Shown: positions 18,485 to 26,628 of the stretch, piece by piece
Position numbering within the stretch: position 1 is the stretch's first letter
Layout: each line of letters starts with the position of its first letter
Source: Xanthobacter flavus
Lineage (GTDB): Bacteria; Pseudomonadota; Alphaproteobacteria; Rhizobiales; Xanthobacteraceae
Direction of reading: 5' to 3'
Assembly: GCF_017875275.1 (NCBI RefSeq)
Contig: NZ_JAGGML010000001.1
Location: forward strand, 1,054,001-1,118,000
Length of the DNA: 64,000 nucleotides
Translations under genes and position numbers: made by a program
The notes under the pieces: generated by a model
What the model was told of the DNA's origin: nothing
The model's database searches: none
Seen by the model: the letters and a program-made list of their open reading frames with translations, nothing else

Positions 18485-19237
18485 ATGACCGTCGATCCGA
18501 TCCACCAGTTCGAGATCAAGCGCTATGTCGACCTGCTGAATTTCAGCAGCGTGCAATTCTCGTTCACGAATGCCGCCGTGTTCATGTTCGGCATCGTGGC
18601 GATCATCTTCTTCTTCCTGACCTACGCCACCCGCGGCCGCACCCTCGTACCGGGCCGGGCGCAGTCGGCGGCGGAGATGAGCTACGAATTCATCGCCAAG
18701 ATGGTGCGCGACAGCGCCGGCAACCAGGGCATGGTGTTCTTCCCCCTGGTGTTCTCGCTGTTCATGTTCGTGCTGGTGGCGAATGTGGTGGGCCTCATCC
18801 CCTACACCTTCACCGTCACGGCCCACCTGATCGTCACCGCCGCTCTGGCGCTGCTGGTGATCGGCACCGTGATCATCTACGGCTTCATGAAGCACGGGAC
18901 CCACTTCCTGCACCTGTTCGTGCCGTCTGGCGTCCCGGCGTTCCTGCTGCCCTTCCTGGTGGTGATCGAGGTCGTCTCGTTCCTCTCCCGCCCCATCAGC
19001 CTGTCGCTGCGTCTCTTCGCCAACATGCTGGCCGGCCATATCGCATTGAAGGTGTTCGCCTTCTTCGTGGTGGGCCTGGCCTCGGCCGGTGTCGCCGGCT
19101 GGTTCGGCGCGACGCTGCCCTTCCTGATGATCGTGGCGCTCACCGCGCTGGAACTTCTGGTGGCGGTGCTGCAGGCCTACGTGTTCGCGGTGCTCACCTC
19201 GATCTACCTCAACGACGCGATCCATCCGGGTCACTGA
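18485..19237 (+). CDS. atpB: F0F1 ATP synthase subunit a
   Basis: Proton channel subunit of 250 aa in the inner membrane. The essential arginine is R176 in [12 protein letters not shown]. Several membrane segments are visible ([55 protein letters not shown]). ATG at 18485 is preceded by GGGGG and gives the usual N-terminus [11 protein letters not shown]; the open frame from 18401 is not needed. It precedes atpE by 61 bp. Confidence 0.97.
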   Translation: MTVDPIHQFEIKRYVDLLNFSSVQFSFTNAAVFMFGIVAIIFFFLTYATRGRTLVPGRAQSAAEMSYEFIAKMVRDSAGNQGMVFFPLVFSLFMFVLVANVVGLIPYTFTVTAHLIVTAALALLVIGTVIIYGFMKHGTHFLHLFVPSGVPAFLLPFLVVIEVVSFLSRPISLSLRLFANMLAGHIALKVFAFFVVGLASAGVAGWFGATLPFLMIVALTALELLVAVLQAYVFAVLTSIYLNDAIHPGH

Positions 19238-19298
19238 CCCGGACGTCGCCTCGCCGTTCCGCCGTTTCCCCAACTCGAGTTTTCTGAAGGAGCAGTCC

Positions 19299-19526
19299 AT
19301 GGATCCCGCAGCTGGTAAGTACATTGGTGCCGGTCTCGCCTGCCTCGGCATGGGTCTCGCCGGTGTCGGCGTCGGTAACATCTTCGGCAACTTCCTTTCC
19401 GGCGCCCTGCGCAACCCGTCGGCGGCCGACGGCCAGTTCGCCCGCGCGTTCATCGGCGCGGCCCTCGCGGAAGGTCTCGGCATCTTCTCGCTCGTCGTCG
19501 CCCTCGTCCTGCTGTTCGTGGCCTGA
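19299..19526 (+). CDS. atpE: F0F1 ATP synthase subunit c
   Basis: c-ring proteolipid of 75 aa, two helices joined by a polar loop (LRNPSA, residues 37-42). The ion-carrying carboxylate is E58 in [10 protein letters not shown]. Gly-rich helix 1 ([17 protein letters not shown]) packs the ring. GAAGGAGC upstream gives a strong ribosome site. A strong hairpin follows between atpE and the b' gene, a common way to raise c-subunit output. Confidence 0.97.
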   Translation: MDPAAGKYIGAGLACLGMGLAGVGVGNIFGNFLSGALRNPSAADGQFARAFIGAALAEGLGIFSLVVALVLLFVA

Positions 19527-19552
19527 TTTCAGGCGCGCGACGGAAGAGGTCT

Positions 19553-19573
19553 CCCGGGCGCCAGGCGCCCGGG
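19553..19573 (+). promoter_or_regulatory. Stem-loop between atpE and atpF'
   Basis: Perfect 9-bp stem CCCGGGCGC (19553-19561) / GCGCCCGGG (19565-19573) with a CAG loop, 26 bp after the atpE stop. No U-tract follows, so it looks like an mRNA-stabilising or attenuating structure rather than a full terminator. It would favour atpE mRNA 3'-end stability and excess c subunit. Confidence 0.55.
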
Positions 19574-19636
19574 CGCAGTGATTGACACCCTGTGCCGAGG
19601 CGCCGTTGCCTCGACAGGTGCGAAGGCGGGCAAGCC

Positions 19637-20350
19637 ATGATGAAGTCGTGGAAAGTGACTGTCGCGCTGGCGTTTGCGGGTGCGGTCCTGATGGGCGCTC
19701 CCGTCTCGGCGGCGAGCGATCCTGCCGGCAAGCCGGCCGTGGTCGCGCAGGCGGCTCCGCCCACCGGCGCAGCCGGGCACGGAACACACGAGCCTGCCGC
19801 CGCAGTTCCCGGAGCGGGGCATGCGGATGCGGGCCATGGCAACAAGAGCCATTTTCCGCCTTTCGACGGCACCACCTTCGCCTCGCAGCTGCTGTGGCTC
19901 GCCCTGAGCTTCGGCCTGCTCTACTTCCTGATGAGCCGCATCGCCCTCCCGCGCATCGGCCGCATCCTGGAAGAGCGTCACGACCGCATCGCCGATGACC
20001 TTGAGGAGGCGGCGAAGCACAAGGCCGACAGCGAGGCCGCCCAGGCGGCCTACGAGAAGGCCCTCGCCGAGGCTCGCGCCAAGGCCAATTCCATCGCCGG
20101 TGAGACGCGCAACCGTCTCAGCGCCGAGCAGGACACCAATCGCAAGTCTCTGGAAGCGGATCTCGCCAGCAAGCTGGCCTCCGCGGAAGAGCGCATCGCC
20201 TCCACCAAGACCGAGGCCCTCACCCATGTGAAGGGCATCGCCGTGGACGCCACCGGTGCCATTGTTTCCACCCTCATCGGCACGAGCCCCGCTCAGCACG
20301 AGGTGGAGCAGGCGGTCGATGGCGCCCTCGCCAAGAAGGACGCGGCCTGA
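19637..20350 (+). CDS. atpF': F0F1 ATP synthase subunit b' (second b-type subunit)
   Basis: Peripheral stalk subunit of 237 aa. The membrane anchor is FASQLLWLALSFGLLYFLM near residues 80-98, followed by ALPRIGRILEERHDRIADDLEEA, the classic b/b' start of the long coiled coil. Unusually, about 75 residues precede it: a signal-peptide-like stretch (VTVALAFAGAVLMGAPVSAA, about 7-26) and an Ala/Pro/His/Gly-rich linker. ATG at 19637 was chosen; an upstream in-frame start at 19592 is possible. Alphaproteobacteria carry b and b' genes side by side, as here. Confidence 0.92.
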   Translation: MMKSWKVTVALAFAGAVLMGAPVSAASDPAGKPAVVAQAAPPTGAAGHGTHEPAAAVPGAGHADAGHGNKSHFPPFDGTTFASQLLWLALSFGLLYFLMSRIALPRIGRILEERHDRIADDLEEAAKHKADSEAAQAAYEKALAEARAKANSIAGETRNRLSAEQDTNRKSLEADLASKLASAEERIASTKTEALTHVKGIAVDATGAIVSTLIGTSPAQHEVEQAVDGALAKKDAA

Positions 20351-20493
20351 GGGCCGCGATGCCCGCGGCCGTCACGGCTGCCGGGCCTGGAATTCCGAAC
20401 GCGCCGGATCGGGTTGCGTTCTTGACGAGCCCCTGACGTTTCAACGTCGCGCAGGCCGACCGGGCTGACGCAGACGGACCCGAGGACCACGTT

Positions 20494-20985
20494 ATGAACG
20501 AGATGTCACTGGCTGAACTTTGGGTCGCCATCGCCTTCGTGGTCTTCGTCGGCATCCTCATCTATGCCGGCGCGCACCGCGCGATCGCCTCCGCGCTCGA
20601 CAGCCGCGGCCAGCGTATCTCGGCCGAGCTGGAAGAAGCGCGCCGCCTCAAGGAAGAGGCGCAAAAGCTCGTCGCTGAGTTCAAGCGCAAGCAGCGCGAG
20701 GCCGAGGCCGAGGCCGAATCCATCGTCACCGCAGCCAAGGCAGAGGCCGAGCGTCTCGCCGCCGAGGCCAAGGCCAAGCTTGAGGATTTTGTGTCCCGTC
20801 GCACCAAGATGGCTGAGGACAAGATTGCCCAGGCGGAGCATCAGGCCGTGGCCGACGTGAAGGCCATCGCTGCCGAAGCCGCCGCCAAGGCCGCCGAAGT
20901 GCTTCTCGGCCGCGCTGCCACGGGCGACGTGGCCGACCGGCTGATCTCGAACGCCATCGGCGAGGTCAAGACCAAGCTGAACTGA
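20494..20985 (+). CDS. atpF: F0F1 ATP synthase subunit b
   Basis: Peripheral stalk b subunit of 163 aa. One N-terminal membrane segment (LWVAIAFVVFVGILIYAGA, about 8-26) is followed by a continuous charged coiled coil to the C-terminus (RRLKEEAQKLVAEFKRKQRE). It pairs with b' to hold the F1 head; the F1 genes (atpHAGDC) are not in the window, as is usual in alphaproteobacteria where F0 and F1 operons are separate. Last gene of the operon, followed by a strong terminator. Confidence 0.96.
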   Translation: MNEMSLAELWVAIAFVVFVGILIYAGAHRAIASALDSRGQRISAELEEARRLKEEAQKLVAEFKRKQREAEAEAESIVTAAKAEAERLAAEAKAKLEDFVSRRTKMAEDKIAQAEHQAVADVKAIAAEAAAKAAEVLLGRAATGDVADRLISNAIGEVKTKLN

Positions 20986-21023
20986 GTTCGGCTGAAGCCA
21001 TCTTCCGATTTCCAATGTTCTCG

Positions 21024-21047
21024 AAGGCCGCCTCTGGCGGCCTTTTT
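21024..21047 (+). terminator. Rho-independent terminator of the F0 operon
   Basis: AAGGCCGCC (21024-21032), loop TCT, GGCGGCCTT (21036-21044), running into TTTTT at 21043-21047. It is 39 bp past the atpF stop codon. Confidence 0.85.
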
Positions 21048-21204
21048 CATGCCCGCGCCGTCCAAGGCCGCGCGATAGACTCCAGCCGGGACCACGCCTC
21101 CTTGCCAGCCGCGAGAGGCCTACAGGCACGGATTGCCCCCGCCCCCGCGAGCCCCGCTTCGCGGACGCCTTGATTGAGCCGCCGCGCTGGTCCATTGCTA
21201 GGGC

Positions 21205-22467
21205 ATGTGGCGCGCCGCAGACATTCGTTCTTTCAACCATGGCCGGGCGCGCGCCCGACTGCGCGCACGGCCGAGCCGGGCCGCCCTCGTCCTCCTGGCC
21301 CTGTCCACTGGCCTGATGCTCTGCGCCGATGCCTCTCGCCCGGCCTTCGCGCAAAACGATTTCTTCTTCTTCCTGCGGCCCCCCGCCAACGTGCCGCGCG
21401 GCAATCCGCAGCCTCAGCAGCGGCAGCAGCAGCAGCAACAGCGGCCACCCCAGAATTCCGGCTGGTGGCCCTTCCAGCCCCAGCCCGATCTCCTTCCCCC
21501 GCCGCCCCAGCAGGCCAAGCCCCAGGCTCCGGCCGAGCCGACGGGCGTGGTCTATGGCTCCGCCGATGCCGCGAGCCAGGGCAAGCGCGTGCCGCCGAGC
21601 CAGTTCGTGCTGGTGCTTGGCGACCGCCTCGCCGGCCAGCTGGCGCAGGGCCTCGCCGATTCTTACGTGCCCGAGCGCCAACGCATCGCCATCGTCGATA
21701 ATACGGTTGACGAAAGCGGCTTCCTGCCGACTCCGGTGGACTGGCTGACGCGCCTGCCCGACGCCATCGCAGCCGCCCGCCCCTCGGTAACCGTAGTGGC
21801 CCTCGGCTCGGACGATCTCCAGCCCATCAAGGACGGGGACAGCCAGGCCGAGCCGCTGACCGAGCGCTGGAACGAACTCTACGGCAAGCGCGTGGACGAG
21901 GTGCTCGCCGCCCTGCGTGAGAAGGCCGGGCGGGTCATCGTGGTCGGCCTCGCCCCTGTCGCCAGCGGCCAGCTCTCCGACGATTATGCCAAGCTGAACG
22001 AGATCCTGCGGGCCCGTGTGGCCCGGGCCGGGTTCACGTTCGCCAATGTGTGGGACGGCTTCGTCGACGAGGACGGGAAATACATGGCGAACGGCCCCGC
22101 GGTGGATGGCCAGCGCCGGCGCCTGCGATTCAATGACGGCGTGCGCTTCACCCGCGCGGGCGGGCGCAAGCTCGCTTTCTTCGTGCAGAAGGACGTCAAC
22201 CGCATGCTGGAGGAGAGCGCCGGCGCGAAGGCCGCGCCGACGCCGGACGCCACCAGCGGGCCGGCACGCCCCGCCGCTCTGGCCGGCGCCCCTACGACCG
22301 GCCGTGACGCGCCGCGCCCCGATGCGGTGCAGGTGTCCACCAGCGCGATGTCGGCGGCGAAGGTGCTCAAGGATGGTGTCGCACCGCCCCCCGTGCGCGG
22401 ACGGGCGGACGATTTCACCTGGCCGCCGCCGGGTGCCGAGCCGCCTGTAGCGCCGCCCGCACGCTGA
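21205..22467 (+). CDS. DUF459/SGNH-fold protein with degenerate catalytic residues
   Basis: Secreted or periplasmic SGNH-hydrolase-fold protein of 420 aa. An N-terminal hydrophobic segment (AALVLLALSTGLMLCADAS, about 29-47) acts as signal/anchor; a Gln/Pro-rich linker follows (about 68-112). The DUF459 core (about 130-345) keeps the fold landmarks, but the usual block I GDS is LGDRLAG, block III GxND is ALGSDDLQ, and block V DxxH is DGVRFTRAG. All three catalytic positions appear replaced, so hydrolase activity is unlikely. The C-terminus is Pro/Ala-rich. It is monocistronic after the atp terminator; AGGG precedes the ATG. Its role may be structural or carbohydrate binding. Confidence 0.78.
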   Translation: MWRAADIRSFNHGRARARLRARPSRAALVLLALSTGLMLCADASRPAFAQNDFFFFLRPPANVPRGNPQPQQRQQQQQQRPPQNSGWWPFQPQPDLLPPPPQQAKPQAPAEPTGVVYGSADAASQGKRVPPSQFVLVLGDRLAGQLAQGLADSYVPERQRIAIVDNTVDESGFLPTPVDWLTRLPDAIAAARPSVTVVALGSDDLQPIKDGDSQAEPLTERWNELYGKRVDEVLAALREKAGRVIVVGLAPVASGQLSDDYAKLNEILRARVARAGFTFANVWDGFVDEDGKYMANGPAVDGQRRRLRFNDGVRFTRAGGRKLAFFVQKDVNRMLEESAGAKAAPTPDATSGPARPAALAGAPTTGRDAPRPDAVQVSTSAMSAAKVLKDGVAPPPVRGRADDFTWPPPGAEPPVAPPAR

Positions 22468-22604
22468 GCACCGGCGGGCCGGGCACCGCCAGCCGGAGCG
22501 GTGCCGCAGCGCGGCAAAATCCGCTTTTCAAAGCCCAAGCGGCGCTTTACCGATTTGCTGAGAGAAGTGCGGGCGCCGCCCGCCGCATCGGTCGAGGAGC
22601 CGTC

Positions 22605-23504
22605 ATGTCCGAGGGAAATTCCGCCGCGTCCATCCGTCCGCGCCGCAGCGTCCTCTACATGCCCGGCTCCAACGCCCGCGCGCTGGAAAAGGCGCGCACC
22701 CTGCCCGCCGACGCGGTGATTCTCGATCTTGAGGACGCGGTTGCGCCTGACGCCAAGGTGGAAGCCCGCGGCCGCATCGTGGAGACAGTGAAGGCCGGCG
22801 GGTTCGGCCCGCGTGAGGTCGTCATCCGCATCAACGGCCTCGATACGCCGTGGGGTTCGGACGACCTCGAAGCCGCCGCGTCCGCGACGCCCGACGCCAT
22901 CCTGCTGCCCAAGGTGCAGTCGGTGGAACAGCTCGTCACGGTCGGCCGCCGCCTCAAGGCGCTGGACGTGCCCGCCACCACGCGCGTGTGGGCCATGATC
23001 GAGACGCCGCTGGCGATCCTCGACATCAAGTCCATCGCCGCCGCCGCGCAGGACCCGCTGACCCGCCTGTCCGTGTTCGTGCTCGGCACCAACGATCTCG
23101 CCAAGGAAACCCGTGCCGCGCTCGTGCCCGGCCGCGCGCCCATGGTGGGCTGGCTGAGCCTGGTGGTGGCCGCCGCCCGCGTCTATGGCGTGGACGTGCT
23201 CGATGGCGTGTGGAACCAGTTCCAGGATCTCGACGGCTTCAAGGCCGAGTGCGCCCAGGGCGTCGAATTCGGCATGGACGGCAAGACGCTGATCCATCCG
23301 AGCCAGATCGAGCCCTGCAACAGCGCCTTCAGCCCGCCCGAGGCGGAAGTGGCGCGCGCCCGCGCCATCATCGCCGCCTTCGCGCTGCCGGAGAACGCCG
23401 GCAAGGGCGTCATCACGCTGGACGGCCGCATGGTGGAGCTGCTGCACGCCGAGATGGCCAAGCGCACCGTGGCGCTGGCCGACGCCATCGCCGCCCGCGT
23501 CTGA
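22605..23504 (+). CDS. HpcH/HpaI family CoA ester lyase, malyl-CoA thioesterase (Mcl2)-like
   Basis: TIM-barrel CoA lyase/thioesterase of 299 aa. Motifs: RSVLYMPGSNARALEKA near the N-terminus, VILDLEDAVAPDAK, IRINGLDTPWG, AMIETPLAIL, GTNDLAKE and GKTLIHPSQI, all typical of the CitE/Mcl group with Mg2+ held by Glu/Asp. The pattern is closer to the (3S)-malyl-CoA thioesterase Mcl2 of the ethylmalonyl-CoA pathway than to Mcl1 or citrate lyase beta, judged from memory. The mesaconyl-CoA hydratase-like gene 2 kb downstream supports this pathway link. It overlaps nothing and is 7 bp from the DJ-1 gene. Confidence 0.82.
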   Translation: MSEGNSAASIRPRRSVLYMPGSNARALEKARTLPADAVILDLEDAVAPDAKVEARGRIVETVKAGGFGPREVVIRINGLDTPWGSDDLEAAASATPDAILLPKVQSVEQLVTVGRRLKALDVPATTRVWAMIETPLAILDIKSIAAAAQDPLTRLSVFVLGTNDLAKETRAALVPGRAPMVGWLSLVVAAARVYGVDVLDGVWNQFQDLDGFKAECAQGVEFGMDGKTLIHPSQIEPCNSAFSPPEAEVARARAIIAAFALPENAGKGVITLDGRMVELLHAEMAKRTVALADAIAARV

Positions 23505-23511
23505 GCGCGCC

Positions 23512-24210
23512 ATGCCTGCGGCACCCCCTCCTCCTCCGCCCCTGCGCATCGTCATGCTCGCCTATCCCGACATGACCCAGCTCGACCTCACCGGCCCGTT
23601 CGAGGTGTTCGCCCGGCTGCCGGGCGCGAAGATCGACATCGTCTGGAAAACGAGCACCACGCCGGTTAAGGACGCGGCGGGCCTCGCCATCATGCCGACC
23701 ACCGCCTTCAAGGAAATCCACGGCTGCGACGTGCTGTTCGTGCCCGGGGGACCGGGCCAGCTCGAGCTGATGGAGGATCGGGAGACCCTCGGCTTTCTCC
23801 AGGAGATGGCGGCCGGCGCGCGCTATGTGACGTCGGTCTGCACCGGCTCGCTGATCCTCGGTGCCGCCGGGCTGCTGAAGGGATACCGCGCCACCTGCCA
23901 CTGGCTGTCGCTGCCGCAGCTCGCCCACCTCGGGGCGATCCCGGTGGAGGAGCGGGTGGTGGTGGACCGCAACCGCCTCACCGGCGCCGGCGTTTCCTCG
24001 GGCATCGACCTTGCGCTGGCTCTGGCGATCGAGATTGCCGGAGCGGACGAGGCGCGGCGCATCACCCTCGCCATCGAATACCAGCCCGAACCGCCCTTCC
24101 CGCCCCGCGACAAGGAGGATCCCCGCCTTGTGGAGGAGGTGCGTGGCCGGACGCAGGGCTTCCAGGACAGACGCGACGCCGTCGCCCGCCGCATCGGCGC
24201 GCGGCTCTGA
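23512..24210 (+). CDS. DJ-1/PfpI family protein (isonitrile hydratase-like)
   Basis: Class I glutamine-amidotransferase-like fold, 232 aa. The nucleophile elbow has C110 in VTSVCTGSLILGAAGLLKG; the first strand carries IVMLAYPDMTQLDLTGPFE, matching the acidic partner of isonitrile hydratase InhA and AraC-type N-terminal domains. VLFVPGGPGQLEL follows. There is no DNA-binding domain. It is 7 bp after the Mcl2-like gene and 20 bp before DUF1737, so the three form an operon. Substrate unknown; isonitrile hydratase is the nearest named relative. Confidence 0.8.
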   Translation: MPAAPPPPPPLRIVMLAYPDMTQLDLTGPFEVFARLPGAKIDIVWKTSTTPVKDAAGLAIMPTTAFKEIHGCDVLFVPGGPGQLELMEDRETLGFLQEMAAGARYVTSVCTGSLILGAAGLLKGYRATCHWLSLPQLAHLGAIPVEERVVVDRNRLTGAGVSSGIDLALALAIEIAGADEARRITLAIEYQPEPPFPPRDKEDPRLVEEVRGRTQGFQDRRDAVARRIGARL

Positions 24211-24230
24211 CACCCGAGGGGGACTGAACC

Positions 24231-24434
24231 ATGAAGCTCTATCGCTACCTCACCGGCCCGGACGACGCCGCCTTCTGCAAGCGCGTGTCGGCCGCCCTCA
24301 ACCGGGGCTGGCAGTTGCACGGCGCGCCGACGCTGACCTTCGACAGCGTGCAGGGGCGCGTCATCTGCGGTCAGGCGATCGTCAAGGAGGTGGAGGGCGA
24401 GTGGTCGGACGCGGTGGTGCTCTCAGAGCACTGA
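24231..24434 (+). CDS. DUF1737-type small protein
   Basis: A 67-aa protein starting MKLYRYLTGPDDAAFCKRV and including LNRGWQLHGAPTLTFD, which matches the DUF1737 pattern (a short domain ending in a Trp-x-Leu-x-Gly region). Function is unknown. GAGGGGG precedes the ATG. Last gene of the small operon, convergent with the cation transporter. Confidence 0.75.
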   Translation: MKLYRYLTGPDDAAFCKRVSAALNRGWQLHGAPTLTFDSVQGRVICGQAIVKEVEGEWSDAVVLSEH

Positions 24435-24467
24435 GGCCGTGGACGCGGCTGCGGATACGGCTGGGGA

Positions 24468-25382
24468 TCAGGCCGTCGTCGCCTCGGCCGCGGCGGCATG
24501 GCCCGGCATGAGCACGATGGACACGTCCACCTCGTCGCCCGCCTCGCGGAATTCCCGCTTCACCGACTCGGTGAGCTTGGCCACCACCGCGCGGGCGTGG
24601 GCGACCGTCCAGTCGCTCTCGAAACCGAGATGCAGCTCCACGAACATCTTGCCACCAAACTGGCGGGTGCGGATGTCGCCCAGTTCGTCGAAGTCGTCGA
24701 AGTGGGTGGTCAGCACCTTGAGGATGCGCAGCTGCCCCGCCTCGTCGATGGCCTGGTCGAGCAGCGAGGCGACCGAGTTCGAGAGCATGGCGTAGATATT
24801 GTAGATCATGAACCCGATGACCACGAACGAACCCATCGGATCGAGGTAGTACAGGATCGGGATGTTGTTGAAGATCGACAGGATCACCGTGACGGTGAAC
24901 ACCGAGCCCGAGGCGATGGCCGAGACAAGGTGAACGCGGGCCTGCGCGGCCAGCACCGGCGAATGGGTCTCGTGGGCGAGGCGGGTCGCCTTGCGGTTCA
25001 GGATCACATTGCCGATCACCGCCAGCGCCGCCACGAAGAGGCCAAGCTCGGCGCCGTCCACGCCCTCCGGATGCATCACGCGGATGATGGCGCGGGTGCC
25101 GGCGATGACCACCAGAATGGTCTGCAGCAGCGCGATCATCAGCTCCGCGAGGTTTTCGAGCTTGCCGAGGCCGTAGGCATATTTGCCGGCATGGGCATTA
25201 TGGGCGAGCTTCAGCACCAGCCAGCAGGCGGTGAGCGCGGTGAGGTCGAAGGAGGTGGCGAGGAGGTCCGTGAGGATCGCCGCCGAATTGGTGAGCGTCG
25301 CGGCGAGGATGTAGAAGGGGAAGAGGCAGGCCGTGAAGATCATGGCCTGAAATGACAGCTTCTGGCTCGCCGAACCCGACAC
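24468..25382 (-). CDS. Cation diffusion facilitator (CDF) family transporter
   Basis: Metal-ion/proton antiporter-like protein of 304 aa with about six membrane spans (AMIFTACLFPFYILAATL; TDLLATSFDLTALTACWLVL) and a C-terminal cytoplasmic ferredoxin-like domain (about 210-295). GTG at 25382 has AGAGGGGG 6 nt upstream and is preferred over ATGs at 25445 or 25454, which lack ribosome sites. The typical CDF metal motif HxxxD appears modified: TM2 has TDLLATSFD and TM5 has HLVSAIASGSVF rather than HALTD, so ion specificity is unclear. The gene diverges from the mesaconyl-CoA hydratase-like gene. Confidence 0.8.
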   Translation of the reverse strand: MSGSASQKLSFQAMIFTACLFPFYILAATLTNSAAILTDLLATSFDLTALTACWLVLKLAHNAHAGKYAYGLGKLENLAELMIALLQTILVVIAGTRAIIRVMHPEGVDGAELGLFVAALAVIGNVILNRKATRLAHETHSPVLAAQARVHLVSAIASGSVFTVTVILSIFNNIPILYYLDPMGSFVVIGFMIYNIYAMLSNSVASLLDQAIDEAGQLRILKVLTTHFDDFDELGDIRTRQFGGKMFVELHLGFESDWTVAHARAVVAKLTESVKREFREAGDEVDVSIVLMPGHAAAAEATTA

Positions 25383-25575
25383 GAACGCCCCCTCTTTCCG
25401 CTTCGCCTTCCGGAGCGGCCCAGCACCTCTCCGGAACGCACCCATGAGGACCATGAGGGGGGCATGCGTCAAGCCGAACCGGCATTGCGGCCGCAATTCG
25501 GCACCTTCTCCCTTCGGCCTGTTGCGTCGCACCCACGCGCTCTGCAACATGCGCCGACAAACGGGGGGACCCTAG

Positions 25576-26628
25576 ATGAGCAAGACCAACCGGGGCAATT
25601 TCTTCGAGGATTTCAGCGTCGGCCAGGTGATCCGCCATGCGACGCCGCGCACCGTGACGGTGGGTGACGTGAGCCTCTACAGCGCCCTGTACGGCACCCG
25701 CTTCGCGGTCCAGTCGGCCGACACCTTCGCCCAGGACATCGGCTATCCCGCCGCCCCGGTGGACGACCTGCTCGTGTTTCACACCGTGTTCGGCAAGACG
25801 GTGCCGGACATCTCCCTCAACGCCGTGGCGAACCTCGGCTATGCCGGCGGGCGCTTCCTCGCTCCGGTCTATCCGGGCGACACCCTCACAGCCGTCTCCG
25901 AGGTCATCGGCCTCAGGGAGAATTCCAACGGCCAGAGCGGCGTCGTCTATGTCCGCTCGGTGGGTTTCAACCAGGACGGCGCGGAGGTGCTGGACTATGT
26001 GCGCTGGGTGATGGTGCGCAAGGCCGACCCCTCCCTCCCCGCCCCCGAGCCGGTCGTCCCCACCCTTCCGGCCGCGCTGGCGCCCGATGCGCTCGGCGGT
26101 GCCGTGCCGGTGCTCGACATCGAGGGCTGGCGGGATGACCTCTCCGGCTCCACCGCCCGGTTCTCGGACTATGCGGTTGGCGAGCGTATCGATCATGTGG
26201 ACGGCATGACGGTGGAGGAGGCGGAGCACATGATCGCCACGCGCCTCTACCAGAACACGGCGAAGGTCCATTTCAACCAGTTCACCGAGGGCCAGGGCCG
26301 CTTCGGCCGCCGCCTGATCTACGGCGGGCATGTGATCTCGATCGCCCGCGCCCTGTCGTTCAACGGCCTCGCCAACGCCTTCCACATTGCCGCCATCAAC
26401 GGCGGCCGGCACGTTGCGCCGCTGTTCGCGGGCCTGACCGTGCATGCTTGGAGCGAAGTGCTGGACGCGCAGGAGCTGCCGGGCCGCGACGACGTGGGCG
26501 CGCTGCGCCTGCGTACGGTCGCGACCAAGGACCAGCCGACCGCCGACTTCCCCCTGAAGGCGGAGAACGGCGATTACGACCCGAGCGTAATCCTCGATCT
26601 CGACTACTGGGCGCTGATCCCGCGCTGA
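25576..26628 (+). CDS. MaoC-type dehydratase, mesaconyl-CoA hydratase-like
   Basis: Two-hotdog-domain hydratase of 350 aa: first MaoC-like half at about 1-155 (GNFFEDFSVGQVIRHATPRT), second at about 175-345 (YAVGERIDHVDGMTVEEAEH). The length and the pattern GRRLIYGGHVISIARALSFNG match mesaconyl-C1-CoA hydratase (MeaC/Mch) of the ethylmalonyl-CoA pathway, which converts mesaconyl-CoA to beta-methylmalyl-CoA. The Mcl2-like gene nearby supports that. GGGGGACC precedes the ATG. The last 25 bp overlap the 3' end of the convergent esterase gene. Assignment from memory of the family. Confidence 0.8.
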   Translation: MSKTNRGNFFEDFSVGQVIRHATPRTVTVGDVSLYSALYGTRFAVQSADTFAQDIGYPAAPVDDLLVFHTVFGKTVPDISLNAVANLGYAGGRFLAPVYPGDTLTAVSEVIGLRENSNGQSGVVYVRSVGFNQDGAEVLDYVRWVMVRKADPSLPAPEPVVPTLPAALAPDALGGAVPVLDIEGWRDDLSGSTARFSDYAVGERIDHVDGMTVEEAEHMIATRLYQNTAKVHFNQFTEGQGRFGRRLIYGGHVISIARALSFNGLANAFHIAAINGGRHVAPLFAGLTVHAWSEVLDAQELPGRDDVGALRLRTVATKDQPTADFPLKAENGDYDPSVILDLDYWALIPR

